From positions 1,347,155-1,411,154 of the forward strand of contig NZ_CP048029.1 in assembly GCF_011290485.1 (NCBI RefSeq): 64,000 bases of DNA, in the 5' to 3' direction. The notes beneath the pieces were generated by a model. The model did no database searches. It saw only the letters and a program-made list of their open reading frames with translations, and had not been told where the DNA came from. The stretch comes from Caldichromatium japonicum. GTDB taxonomy: Bacteria; Pseudomonadota; Gammaproteobacteria; Chromatiales; Chromatiaceae. A program made the position numbers and the translations under genes. Shown piece after piece: positions 15,554 to 27,732 of this stretch; the stretch's first letter is position 1, and every line of letters begins with the position of its first letter.

Positions 15554-17968
15554 ATGTCTTTAAACCATGCTTTGGTCCGGTTTCGCCTCCAGCCAGGCCG
15601 TGCAGCGCGGGGGGGCGCCCTTCGCAAACAGGGAGGCGGGGCCCTGTTCGGCTGGCTGCTCATCTTGGCAGCGGCGGCCGTCTTGGCCCTCGCGCTCTAT
15701 GGCAACCGTCTCGATGGCGTGGTGCGCAGCAAGTTCGAGGGTCAGCGCTGGGCCCTGCCAGCGCGGGTCTGGGCCCGCCCCCTGGAGCTCTATGTCGGAC
15801 GGCGCCTTACCCCCGATCAGTTTGAGACCGAGCTCAAACGCCTGAACTACCGCGCTGTCCAGCAGCCGCAGTCCGATGGCCAATACCGGCGCCAAGGTGA
15901 GCACTTTGTGGTCTGTACCAGGCCCTTTCGCTTTTGGGATGGCGCCGAGCCCGAGCGCCATCTGGAGCTCGCCTTTGCCCAAGGTCAGGTAAGCGAGCTG
16001 GTCGATGCCGACAGCGGTCAGGAGCTGGCCCTGGTGCGGCTTGATGCCATGCTGATTGCCAATATCTATCCGACCCATAACGAGGACCGGGTCTTGGTGC
16101 GCTATCAGGACCTGCCGCCCCTGCTGATCAAAACCCTGATTGCGGTCGAGGACCGCAATTTTTTCCAGCATATCGGGGTCGATCCGCGCGGTATCGTGCG
16201 CGCGACCATCAATAACCTGCGCGCCGGCACCGTGGTCGAGGGCGCCAGCACCCTCACCCAGCAATTGGTCAAGAACTTTTATCTCAATGCCGAGCGCTCT
16301 TTGAAGCGCAAGCTGAAAGAGGCCTATATGGCCGTGCTGCTCGAGCGCCATTACACCAAGGAGGAGATCCTCGAGGCCTATGCCAACGAGATCTATCTAG
16401 GACAAGATGGCGACCGCGCCATCCACGGCTTTGGTCTAGCCAGCGAGTTCTATTTCAATCTGCCGCTCAAAGAGCTCGACACCCCGAAGATCGCGCTCCT
16501 GGTTGGGTTGGCGCAGGCCCCCTCGGCCTATGATCCGCGCCGCAATCCAGATGCCGCCCTGCGCCGGCGCAATTTGGTCTTGGACCTGATGGTGCGCGGT
16601 GGGGTCATTGCTCAGGCCGAGGCTGAGCGCGCCAAGCGCGCGCCGCTCGGCATCCAGGACGGTGGCGGGCGGCCAGCCGGCTTTTATCCAGACTTCGTCG
16701 CCCTGGTGCGCCAGCAGCTCAGACGCGACTATCGCGATGAGGACCTGCGCTCCGAGGGCCTGAATATCTTCACCACCCTGGATCCTCTGGTGCAGGCGAC
16801 GGTCGAGCGCGCCCTGGCCAAACAGTTGCCGGTCCTGGAGAAACAACGCGGGATGCGGTCTGGGACCCTGGAGGGCGCGGCAGTAGTGGCCTCGGTCGAG
16901 CAAGGGGAGGTCTTGGCGATCGCCGGCGGGCGCCAGCCGGGCTATGCGGGATTCAACCGCGCCCTCCATTCGGTTCGGCCCATTGGCTCGTTGGTCAAAC
17001 CGCCTATCTATCTCCTTGCCCTTTCCAAGCCCGAGCGTTATACCCTGACCACCCCCATCCCCGATCAGCCGGTCAGTCTACCCGACGGCAACAAGCGCTG
17101 GGAGCCCAAAAACTATGATCATCGGGTCTATGGGTCAGTGCCCCTGCACAGCGCCTTGGCACGCTCCCTCAACCTGGCGACGGTCAATCTGGGCCTGGAT
17201 CTGGAGGTGAAGAACGTGGTGGAGACCCTCTATAAGATGGGCGCGCAGCGGCGCATCCGTCCGGTCCCCTCGGTCCTGTTGGGCGCGGTGTCCCTGTCAC
17301 CGCTCGAGGTGAGCCAGATCTATCAGACCATCGCTGCTGGCGGCTATCGCGCGCCCCTACGTGCCATCCGCGAGATCGTCGATGCCCAGGGCCGACCGCT
17401 CAACCGCTATCCGCTCGCCATCGAACCCGTAGTCGATCCCAAGGCGGCCTATCTCGTAACCTGGGCGATGCAGCGGGTGGTAACCAACGGCACCGCCCGC
17501 TGGCTGGGCGCCCAGTTACCCAAAGGGATGACCATGGCCGGAAAGACGGGGACTACAGACGAGAAACGCGATAGCTGGTTTGCGGGGTTTTCGGGCGACA
17601 AGGTCGCTGTGGTCTGGGTCGGACGCGACGACAATCAGCCCATCGGTCTGGCAGGCGCGGAAGGTGCGCTTCGGGTCTGGGCCGACCTCATGCTTGCGCT
17701 CGACAATGAACCATTGCACGAGGTCCCGCCCGAGGGGGTGGTCTTGGTGGATGCCTGTGGCCAGACCGGCGTACCCTATATCGGCGATAGCGCTAAACGC
17801 GTGGGCCGCTGCGGCGGGGGCGGCAGTAGCAGCGGACGGACGGCGGGCGGGAGCGAAAGCGCCGCCGCTGTTCAATCCCCGACTGATACAGCCCAGGCTG
17901 CCCCCCCCGAACCACCGCCTAGACCTCGTACCCAGAATCATTTCATGGGCGATTTTTTCGACCGCTGA
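15554..17968 (+). CDS. mrcB: Penicillin-binding protein 1B (bifunctional peptidoglycan synthase)
   Basis: 804 residues, class A PBP in the inner membrane with its catalytic part in the periplasm. One membrane helix ('LFGWLLILAAAAVLALALYG', about 32-51), a UB2H-like region (about 70-150), the GT51 glycosyltransferase domain ('AVEDRNFFQHIGVDPRGI', 'GASTLTQQLVKN') and the transpeptidase domain with the catalytic Ser in 'GSLVKP', 'SLN' ('SLNLATVNLG') and 'KTGTT'. The tail is Gly/Ser/Pro-rich. The next gene, 17 bases on, encodes a lipoprotein resembling LpoP, the outer-membrane activator of PBP1B in Pseudomonas, which supports the 1B rather than 1A assignment. Confidence 0.95.
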   Translation: MSLNHALVRFRLQPGRAARGGALRKQGGGALFGWLLILAAAAVLALALYGNRLDGVVRSKFEGQRWALPARVWARPLELYVGRRLTPDQFETELKRLNYRAVQQPQSDGQYRRQGEHFVVCTRPFRFWDGAEPERHLELAFAQGQVSELVDADSGQELALVRLDAMLIANIYPTHNEDRVLVRYQDLPPLLIKTLIAVEDRNFFQHIGVDPRGIVRATINNLRAGTVVEGASTLTQQLVKNFYLNAERSLKRKLKEAYMAVLLERHYTKEEILEAYANEIYLGQDGDRAIHGFGLASEFYFNLPLKELDTPKIALLVGLAQAPSAYDPRRNPDAALRRRNLVLDLMVRGGVIAQAEAERAKRAPLGIQDGGGRPAGFYPDFVALVRQQLRRDYRDEDLRSEGLNIFTTLDPLVQATVERALAKQLPVLEKQRGMRSGTLEGAAVVASVEQGEVLAIAGGRQPGYAGFNRALHSVRPIGSLVKPPIYLLALSKPERYTLTTPIPDQPVSLPDGNKRWEPKNYDHRVYGSVPLHSALARSLNLATVNLGLDLEVKNVVETLYKMGAQRRIRPVPSVLLGAVSLSPLEVSQIYQTIAAGGYRAPLRAIREIVDAQGRPLNRYPLAIEPVVDPKAAYLVTWAMQRVVTNGTARWLGAQLPKGMTMAGKTGTTDEKRDSWFAGFSGDKVAVVWVGRDDNQPIGLAGAEGALRVWADLMLALDNEPLHEVPPEGVVLVDACGQTGVPYIGDSAKRVGRCGGGGSSSGRTAGGSESAAAVQSPTDTAQAAPPEPPPRPRTQNHFMGDFFDR

Positions 17969-17984
17969 TCCTGTTTAAGAGACC

Positions 17985-18938
17985 ATGTACGTGTTGCAAC
18001 GCCCGTTTGACATCCTCGCCCTCTCGCTTGCCGCTGCCCTGGGCCTGAGTGCCTGTGCGCTGGGTTCGCGCGAGGGTCCACCCGCACCTGTGGTGCGGGT
18101 GACTCCACGTCCTGAACAGCCGGCGCGCTCATCCCAGAGGGCAGCGCAGCCTACGCCGCCTGCTCAGCCGCCGGCAAGCTTACCCAAACCAGCCACCCAG
18201 GTCTTTGCCTATCGGGATCCGAGCCTATCGTCTGAGACCCCGCCGGCGCTGCACTCAGCCCCTCAAGCGCCATCTCAACCGCTCCAGCCGCCGACCGCAG
18301 CAACCCCCGTTGTCCCAAGCCAACCGCCACCCATACAGCCTAAGCAGCTAGGGGATCAGACTGCTGTGCCCAGCGCTGGCCCCGGTGTGGTCCCGGTCCA
18401 GCCCCTTGCGCCCTCTCAGCCCTCTGCCCCGGAGACGGCTGGCGCACAGCCGGTCCCGGCAATGCCCAGTCCAGATCAACCCGCAGCCGAGCCTCAGACA
18501 GCGAAACCGCCGCAGGTCGCTAAAGTCGGCCCGCGTCCAGTCATGCCGGTCAGCGAGCAGCCAAGCGCCCCTACGCGCCCGGCGGCATCCTTGCCGCCTG
18601 CAAATATTGCTGCGCCGGAGCTCCCGCCGGCAGCGGCCAAGCTCGCCGCCCAGTCCGAACAGCATCGGCGTGCCGGCGACTATGCCGCTGCAGCCGCGGC
18701 GCTCGAGCGTTCGCTGCGCATCGCCCCGCGCGATCCCTATCTCTTGAACCGGCTCGCCCGGGTGCGTCTGGAGCAGGGGCAGGCAGAGCTTGCTGCCAAT
18801 CTCGCCGCCCGCGCCAATGACCTGGCCGGCGGGCGCGAGGACCTCAAGCGCGACAACTGGCATATCATCGCCGCCTCCAAACGGCAGACGGGCGACGAGG
18901 AAGGCGCGCGCCAGGCCGAGCAGCGTGCCGGTTTTTGA
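17985..18938 (+). CDS. lpoP: Proline-rich lipoprotein with TPRs, probable PBP1B activator (LpoP-like)
   Basis: 317 residues. Lipobox 'LSACA' after a hydrophobic signal peptide (Cys about 25) predicts an outer-membrane lipoprotein. Residues about 30-215 are a long Pro/Ala/Gln-rich linker, suited to crossing the periplasm and the peptidoglycan mesh. The C-terminal about 100 residues hold TPR-like helices ('AAKLAAQSEQHRRAGDYAAAAAALERSLRIAPRDPYLLNRLARVRLEQGQAELAA', shown here only as the region). Known LpoP is a TPR lipoprotein encoded beside the PBP1B gene and stimulates it. Position, 17-base spacing and architecture all match. The name is by analogy; stimulation of this PBP is inferred. Confidence 0.78.
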   Translation: MYVLQRPFDILALSLAAALGLSACALGSREGPPAPVVRVTPRPEQPARSSQRAAQPTPPAQPPASLPKPATQVFAYRDPSLSSETPPALHSAPQAPSQPLQPPTAATPVVPSQPPPIQPKQLGDQTAVPSAGPGVVPVQPLAPSQPSAPETAGAQPVPAMPSPDQPAAEPQTAKPPQVAKVGPRPVMPVSEQPSAPTRPAASLPPANIAAPELPPAAAKLAAQSEQHRRAGDYAAAAAALERSLRIAPRDPYLLNRLARVRLEQGQAELAANLAARANDLAGGREDLKRDNWHIIAASKRQTGDEEGARQAEQRAGF

Positions 18939-19013
18939 ATGTGGCCGCCCGACAATCTCTGGGCACCTTGCCTGTTGCTCTGCTTGCCACCCACCTGGTG
19001 AACACTAACCGAC

Positions 19014-22769
<3,756 letters not shown>

Positions 22770-22779
22770 GCAACCTGCA

Positions 22780-23517
22780 ATGTCTGAGCCTGTCATCCAG
22801 GTCCAGTCGCTGAGTTTTTCATATGGCGAGACCTTGGTGCTCGAGCAGGTGGATCTCGAGGTCAGGGCAGGGGAGTTTCTGGGTCTGGTCGGGCCCAATG
22901 CCGGCGGCAAGAGCACCCTGCTGAAGCTCATCCTAGGTCTGTATGAGCTACAACAGGGATACATCCGGGTCCTGGGCAAGCCGCCGCGTTTGGCGGTGCG
23001 TCAACTGGGCTATGTCCCCCAGTTTCCCACCTTTCCGCGCGATTTCCCGATCTCTGTCGAGGAGGCGGTGGCCCTGGGGCGGATCGGTGCAAGCGGCAGG
23101 GGGCTTTGGGGTTGGCTAAGCCAAAGCGACCGCCTGGCCGCGCACCAGGCGCTCGCCGAGGTCGAGGCAGAGGATCTCGCCAGGCGCCCGATCGGGCGGC
23201 TGTCCGGCGGTCAGTTGCAGCGGGTCTTGTTGGCGCGCGCCCTGGTGTCTGACCCTAAGATCCTGATCCTGGACGAGCCGACCGCCAATATCGATCAGCG
23301 CGCCGAGGGCGAGATCTTCGATCTGCTCGCCCGGCTCAACCAGCGCCTAACTATCCTGCTGGTGTCGCACGACATCGCCTTCATCTCAGGCTATGTCAGC
23401 CGGGTGGCCTGTCTCAACCGCACCCTGATCTGTCATGAGACTCAGCCCTTAACAGGCGATCTGATCCACAGGCTTTATGGCGGGCCGGTGCACCGCGTCG
23501 AGCATCGACATGCCTGA
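22780..23517 (+). CDS. znuC: Zinc/manganese-type ABC transporter ATP-binding protein (ZnuC-like)
   Basis: 245 residues. Walker A 'GPNAGGKST', Q-loop 'QLGYVPQFP', signature 'LSGGQLQRVLLARAL' and Walker B 'ILILDEPTANID', the last followed by the Asp/Gln pattern of metal-importer ATPases. The permease gene overlaps its stop, so they form one transporter. The start at 'MSEPVIQVQSLSF' is chosen by similarity; an ATG at 22759 would overlap metH by 11 bases. Metal specificity (Zn or Mn) cannot be read from the ATPase, and no substrate-binding gene is adjacent. Confidence 0.85.
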   Translation: MSEPVIQVQSLSFSYGETLVLEQVDLEVRAGEFLGLVGPNAGGKSTLLKLILGLYELQQGYIRVLGKPPRLAVRQLGYVPQFPTFPRDFPISVEEAVALGRIGASGRGLWGWLSQSDRLAAHQALAEVEAEDLARRPIGRLSGGQLQRVLLARALVSDPKILILDEPTANIDQRAEGEIFDLLARLNQRLTILLVSHDIAFISGYVSRVACLNRTLICHETQPLTGDLIHRLYGGPVHRVEHRHA

Positions 23518-24364
23518 GTTTATCGCCGCCTTGAGCGCATACGCCTTTTTGCAAAAGGCCCTGATCGCCGGGCTTCTGGCCAGCATCGGCTGCGGTCTGA
23601 TTGGACCATTCGTGGTCGTCAAGCGCATCGCCTTCATGGCAGGGGGTATCGCGCATGCCGTTCTGGGGGGGATGGGCGCGGCGATTTATCTTGGATTTGA
23701 TCCCTTGCTAGGGGCGATCATCGCCTCGCTCGTCTCGGCCGTCCTGATGGGGATGGTACGCCTGGCCTGGCAGGCGCAAGAGGACACCCTGATCAGCGCC
23801 CTCTGGGCGGTGGGCATGGCGATCGGCCTCCTCTTCATTGCCAAGACCCCCGGCTATCGGTCAGACCTGATGGGGCTATTATTCGGCAATATCCTCCTGG
23901 TGCCGGATCGGGCGCTCATCTGGATGGCGGGGCTTGATCTCTTGGTAGGGGCAACGATCGCGACTTTTTATCGGCCCTTATTGGCCCTGACCTTCGACGA
24001 GGAGTTTGCCCGTCTGCGCGGGGTGCCGGTTGCTGCCTTTTATCTCTTGTTGCTGTGCCTGGTGGCCCTGACCGCGGTCCTCTTGATCCAGGTGGTGGGC
24101 CTGATCCTGGTCATCGCCCTGCTCACCCTACCGGCGGCGATCGCTGGACACTATATCCATTCTCTTGAGTCCATGATGCTGATCGCGACCCTGCTCGGTA
24201 TGCTCTTCACTAGCCTGGGCCTGGCCCTGTCCTTTGCCCCAGATCTTCCGGCAGGCCCTACCATGATCCTGTTGGCAGGGGCTGTCTATATCCTCTCGGC
24301 GCTTTTCAGCCAGTGGCTCAGAAATCGGCGGGCGCGGCGGCTGACCGGGTCAGGCGGCACCTGA
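23510..24364 (+). CDS. znuB: Zinc/manganese-type ABC transporter permease (ZnuB-like)
   Basis: 284 residues, eight or nine membrane helices, ABC-3 family of metal importers. Family segments: 'GLLASIGCGLIGPFVVVKRIAFMAGGIAHAVLGG', 'DEEFARLRGV' near the middle (the EAA-like loop) and 'LIQVVGLILVIALLTLPAA'. The ATG overlaps the znuC stop by 8 bases. Together with ZnuC it makes an importer core, but the periplasmic binding protein ZnuA and the regulator Zur are not in the window. Confidence 0.88.
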   Translation: MPEFIAALSAYAFLQKALIAGLLASIGCGLIGPFVVVKRIAFMAGGIAHAVLGGMGAAIYLGFDPLLGAIIASLVSAVLMGMVRLAWQAQEDTLISALWAVGMAIGLLFIAKTPGYRSDLMGLLFGNILLVPDRALIWMAGLDLLVGATIATFYRPLLALTFDEEFARLRGVPVAAFYLLLLCLVALTAVLLIQVVGLILVIALLTLPAAIAGHYIHSLESMMLIATLLGMLFTSLGLALSFAPDLPAGPTMILLAGAVYILSALFSQWLRNRRARRLTGSGGT

Positions 24365-24375
24365 AGGGATTGTCG

Positions 24376-25278
24376 ATGATGGCCGATTGGCTGGTCTCCT
24401 TGCCCTTCTTCGGCCTAGGCGCACTACTGCTTGCGCTGGGCCTGGTGCTGTTACCAGCGATGCAAGGGCCTTGGCCGTGGCTTTTACCGCTGTTTGCCCT
24501 GGCCTTGCAGGCCGCCCAGTCTGGAGCGGATGCCTTGGGGGTTGGCCTGGTGCTCGGACTTGCCTTGACCAGCGCCCTCTTTGCTTTGGCTGCTACACCA
24601 GACCCTAATACCCAACCACCCTCCTGCAGGGAGATTGGCTTGGCAAGGCGGACTGTAGGGCGCGCAATGCCCAACCTATGGCTGCTAGTTGAACGCGCAT
24701 CCATCCCTTGGTTAGGTCTGTTGTTTGCCAGCGCTGCTGCTACGCTGATGGCACTCGACGGTCGGATCGCGCGGTGGGAGGGGGCGTTGTTAGGTACGGC
24801 AGGGTTTGGAGCCCTCCTGGCCTGCCGCTGGCAGGCATCGCCGTGGCCTAGGTCGGGAAATTCGGTTGCACACCTTGCTACATTGGTGCGCCATCTCCCC
24901 CGGCTGGTCGCTGCCCTGACCCTGGTCGGCGCCGGTGCCCGCCTGATCCTGATCGGCGCGCTTGATCTGGGACTGGTCCTGGACCTCGGTACACATGCCA
25001 TCGGCCTGGCGCTGGGCGCGGGGATGGGCTTGGTTGGGTGGGACGGTCAGGTGCGCAATATGCAGCCGACCAATGGCATCGGCTGGAGTGGGGTACGCAC
25101 TGCATACTTTACTGCAACCCTTGCGCTGACAGGCGTCCTGGGGTTGGCTGCTCTCAGCACCCCCGGCGGCTTGGCTTGCCGCCAGGTCCCTCCAGCTGCC
25201 TGGTGGATCTTGACGGCAGTGGGGGTGATTGTTTGGATTGCGTACAATGGGCCATGTGATGAGGAGCGCTGTGTCTGA
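24376..25278 (+). CDS. Multi-spanning membrane protein of unknown function
   Basis: 300 residues, about eight hydrophobic segments, no recognised family. It begins 'MMADWLVSLPFFGLGALLLALGLVLLP'; the phrase 'SGADALGVGLVLGLALTSALFAL' is loosely like cation/proton or cation/calcium antiporters, too weak for a call. A GAAGGGA Shine-Dalgarno lies about 6 bases before the ATG at 24376. It sits between the zinc permease (11-base gap) and the pterin-synthase-like gene (overlap), so it shares their operon and may serve metal or pterin handling. Confidence 0.75.
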   Translation: MMADWLVSLPFFGLGALLLALGLVLLPAMQGPWPWLLPLFALALQAAQSGADALGVGLVLGLALTSALFALAATPDPNTQPPSCREIGLARRTVGRAMPNLWLLVERASIPWLGLLFASAAATLMALDGRIARWEGALLGTAGFGALLACRWQASPWPRSGNSVAHLATLVRHLPRLVAALTLVGAGARLILIGALDLGLVLDLGTHAIGLALGAGMGLVGWDGQVRNMQPTNGIGWSGVRTAYFTATLALTGVLGLAALSTPGGLACRQVPPAAWWILTAVGVIVWIAYNGPCDEERCV

Positions 25279-25765
25279 CCCGAAATTGACGCGGATCGAG
25301 GTCCATAAGGACTATCTCAAGTTCAGCGCCGCACATTTCACCCTTTTTTCGGCGAGCGCGCGCGAGAACCTGCACGGTCATGACTTTCGCGTCCGCTGTA
25401 CGGTGACGGCGGCAGTCGGGGAGGATGGGCTGGCCTTCGACTATGGGATCTTGAAGCAGGCGCTGGCGGCACTCTGCGCCGAGCTGGACGAGCGAGTGCT
25501 TTTACCTCTCCATTCGCCCTATCTGCGCGTCGAGGTGGAGGATGGCTGGGTCTCTGCCCATTTTGCCGCCGAGCGCATCCCCTTCCTGGCGCGGGATGTC
25601 TTGCTCTTGCCGGTGCGCAATGTCACCGCCGAGGAGCTCGCCGGCCTCCTCCTCGAACGTCTGCAGGCGCGCCCTGAGATCTCGGCCCTGAAGCTCCAGT
25701 CCATTGCATTGGGCGTCTCGTCCGGGCGTGGTCAGTGGGCATTCGCTCATTGGGGGATCACATGA
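25259..25765 (+). CDS. 6-pyruvoyl-tetrahydropterin synthase / QueD-family protein with non-canonical active site
   Basis: 168 residues with the COG0720 fold. Zinc ligands are present: His26 in 'FSAAHF' and His39/His41 in 'LHGHDF'. The nucleophilic Cys that normally precedes the HGH motif (CxxxHGH in QueD) is absent; the position is Arg ('RENLHGH'), and the usual Asp-His pair reads 'LDERVLLPLH'. The pterin-anchoring Glu is probably in 'NVTAEELA'. So it likely binds a pterin precursor, but the standard chemistry is in doubt. A GTG at 25271, four bases after GAGGAG, is an equally good start. The two SDR genes that follow with overlapping ends suggest a pterin-reducing pathway. Confidence 0.82.
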   Translation: MRSAVSDPKLTRIEVHKDYLKFSAAHFTLFSASARENLHGHDFRVRCTVTAAVGEDGLAFDYGILKQALAALCAELDERVLLPLHSPYLRVEVEDGWVSAHFAAERIPFLARDVLLLPVRNVTAEELAGLLLERLQARPEISALKLQSIALGVSSGRGQWAFAHWGIT

Positions 25766-26463
25766 CATCGCTGATCGTCACCGGCGCCTCTTCGGGGATT
25801 GGGCTCGCCATTGCCCGGCGGTTTATGGCCGAGGGCTGGCGGGTCATCAATCTCTCGCGCCGCCCCTGCCCCGAGCCCCAGGTAGAACACCTGAGCGCCG
25901 ATCTCCAGGACCCTGAGTGCCTAGAGCGCGCGCTCGCTGGGCTTGCAGGGCGGTTTGCTCAAGGGTCACAGTTCTGTCTCGTCCATAATGCAGCGCGTCT
26001 CGAGCCTGATCGCATCGACGATCTGCCGGATGCCAAGCTGCGCTCGGTCATCGAGCTTAATCTGCTTGCGCCCAACCGCATCAATCAGGCTCTGATCCCG
26101 CTGATGGGCGCGGGATCGAGCATTCTCTATATCGGCTCGACCCTCGCTGAGAAAGCGGTCCCAGGGACGGCGAGCTACACCATCGCCAAGCACGCCCTCG
26201 TCGGGATGATGCGTGCCACCTGCCAGGACCTTGCCGGGCGCAGGATCCATACCTGTATGCTCTGCCCGGGGTTTACCGATACCCCGCAATTGCGTGCCCT
26301 GCTGGGTGATGACCCCGAGCGCCTGCGGGCGATCGCGGCGATGAACGCCTTCGGGCGCTTGGTCGCGCCTGAAGAGATCGCCGAGCTCGCCTGGGTAGCC
26401 GCGCATTCCCCGGTGCTCAATGGCGCCTTGATCCACGCCAACCTCGGTCAGAGCGAACGCTGA
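25762..26463 (+). CDS. Short-chain dehydrogenase/reductase (first of two)
   Basis: 233 residues, classical SDR. Cofactor motif 'TGASSGIG' at the N-terminus, 'HNAA' (for NNAG) near 75, catalytic Ser in 'LYIGSTLAEKAVPGTASYTIAK' with the Tyr-x-x-x-Lys pair, and 'CPGFTDTPQL'. The ATG overlaps the stop of the pterin-synthase-like gene (ATGA), implying coupled translation. Sepiapterin and dihydromonapterin reductases are SDRs, so a pterin substrate is a reasonable guess, but SDR sequences do not reveal substrate by eye. Confidence 0.85.
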   Translation: MTSLIVTGASSGIGLAIARRFMAEGWRVINLSRRPCPEPQVEHLSADLQDPECLERALAGLAGRFAQGSQFCLVHNAARLEPDRIDDLPDAKLRSVIELNLLAPNRINQALIPLMGAGSSILYIGSTLAEKAVPGTASYTIAKHALVGMMRATCQDLAGRRIHTCMLCPGFTDTPQLRALLGDDPERLRAIAAMNAFGRLVAPEEIAELAWVAAHSPVLNGALIHANLGQSER

Positions 26464-27206
26464 TGGAACGCATTGTCTGTATCAGCGGCGGGACCTCAGG
26501 GATCGGGGCGGGGCTGGTTGTGGCATTTCTTCAAGCCGGCGATCGGGTCTATACCTTTGGGCGCACGCCCGCCAAGGTTGAGGCATTGTGCCAGGCCCAT
26601 GCCCAAGCGGTCGCCGCCGGTCGATTGAGAGCCCTGGTTGGAGATGCGACGGACGGGTCGTTTCGCAAGGCCCTGCACCACCAGATCGCCCACGAGTCGG
26701 GGCATCTGGACGTCTTAGTCAACAACGCTGCCGTGATCGTAAGCCAAGGGACCCTGGAGGAGAGCCTCGATGATTGGCACAGGACCCTGGAGATCGACCT
26801 CATCGCCCCCTTCGCTTTGATACAAGTCATGATCGATCTGCTCGAACGCAGCTCCTCGCCCGCAGTGATCAATCTCTCCTCGGCCTGCGCGCACCATCCC
26901 TTTTCAACCTGCACCTCGACCTGTTATTCGGTTGCCAAGGCGGGGCTTGAGATGCTCACTCGTCGCCTGGCCTTGGCCCTGGGGCCCAAGGGGATCAGGG
27001 TCAATGCGGTTGCCCCTGGAGTGGTCCCCTCACCGATGTGGGGGGAGGCATCTGAATTGATCGAGCAGACGATCGCCCGCCGCCATGTCTTGAAACAACA
27101 GCCCGTCACTGCGGGGGACATCGCCGCGGCGGTCCTCTATCTGGCTGCAGCCGAACGGGTGACGGGGGCGATCCTTGCCGTCGATGCCGGTTATACTCTG
27201 GGTTGA
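26463..27206 (+). CDS. Short-chain dehydrogenase/reductase (second of two)
   Basis: 247 residues, classical SDR. 'SGGTSGIG' cofactor loop, 'LVNNAAVIV', catalytic 'INLSSACAHHPFSTCTSTCYSVAK' region with Ser, Tyr and Lys, and 'VNAVAPGVV'. The C-terminus has 'VTGAILAVDAGYTLG'. It begins on the last base of the preceding SDR stop (1-base overlap) and ends the apparent metH-znuCB-pterin operon. It is clearly divergent from its neighbour, so not a recent tandem copy. Substrate unknown; a pterin is inferred from context. Confidence 0.85.
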   Translation: MERIVCISGGTSGIGAGLVVAFLQAGDRVYTFGRTPAKVEALCQAHAQAVAAGRLRALVGDATDGSFRKALHHQIAHESGHLDVLVNNAAVIVSQGTLEESLDDWHRTLEIDLIAPFALIQVMIDLLERSSSPAVINLSSACAHHPFSTCTSTCYSVAKAGLEMLTRRLALALGPKGIRVNAVAPGVVPSPMWGEASELIEQTIARRHVLKQQPVTAGDIAAAVLYLAAAERVTGAILAVDAGYTLG

Positions 27207-27491
27207 TCCGGCGTTGGCGGTTCGCTGAGCGCCCGATAGCTGCCCGAGCGGATCATCTAGAGGAGTTGCTCGAGCGCTATGGTCGCGACGCCGACGAGCC
27301 TGAGCGCCGCTGTTCCGAGTTGCAGGCTGGACTCGATCAGCCCGGGATAGGCGTGGATGGTGCTGGCGGCGCGCAGACGAGCGGCCTGTTCAAGGTCGTG
27401 GGCGCGGGGGCGATGATCGGGGCCTAGGGATAATGGCGATGGAGCCAACCCTAGTATTACAAGCTGTGCGTGATAGTGGATAATTTTCCAC
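27207..27491. other. Gap between the SDR pair and the mobile island
   Basis: No supported gene. Open frames exist on both strands but show no family motifs and no ribosome binding site. The left boundary of the IS607-type element must lie somewhere here but cannot be placed by eye. Confidence 0.5.
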
Positions 27492-27732
27492 ATGGAAAGC
27501 GCGATGATGGGCACAGGCAAGGCGGCGAAGCGGCTTGGCGTTTCGGTCAAGACCTTGCAACGCTGGGAGCGCGAAGGGGGTTTGATCCTGGTGGCGCGAA
27601 CAGTCGCGAGGCACAAATCCGCGAGTTGATTGGCTTGCGCAATAAGGTATCAGAGCCAATGCGGATTGATGCCTACTGTCGCATATCCAGTGCTGCGCAG
27701 AAGCCAGACCTCGCCGACCAGCGCAAGGTGTT
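27492..27732 (+). pseudogene. IS607-type serine recombinase TnpA, 5' part (frameshifted)
   Basis: Starts with the MerR-like DNA-binding helix-turn-helix 'GKAAKRLGVSVKTLQRWEREG'. That frame stops at a TGA at 27627, but the expected continuation ('REAQIRELIGLRNK', then the catalytic serine segment 'YCRISSAAQKPDLADQRKVL') is read in another frame from about 27603, so a small deletion lies near 27595-27610. Coding sequence is cut at 27732 by the nested IS and resumes at 29414. Confidence 0.85.

Noticed and set aside
18939..19013. Cobalamin or SAM riboswitch before metH
   Set aside because: The gap is only 75 bases and lacks the B12-box and other conserved blocks.
27257..27616. Minus-strand open frame (119 codons) left of the mobile island
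   Set aside because: Runs across the recombinase start on the other strand and shows no family features.
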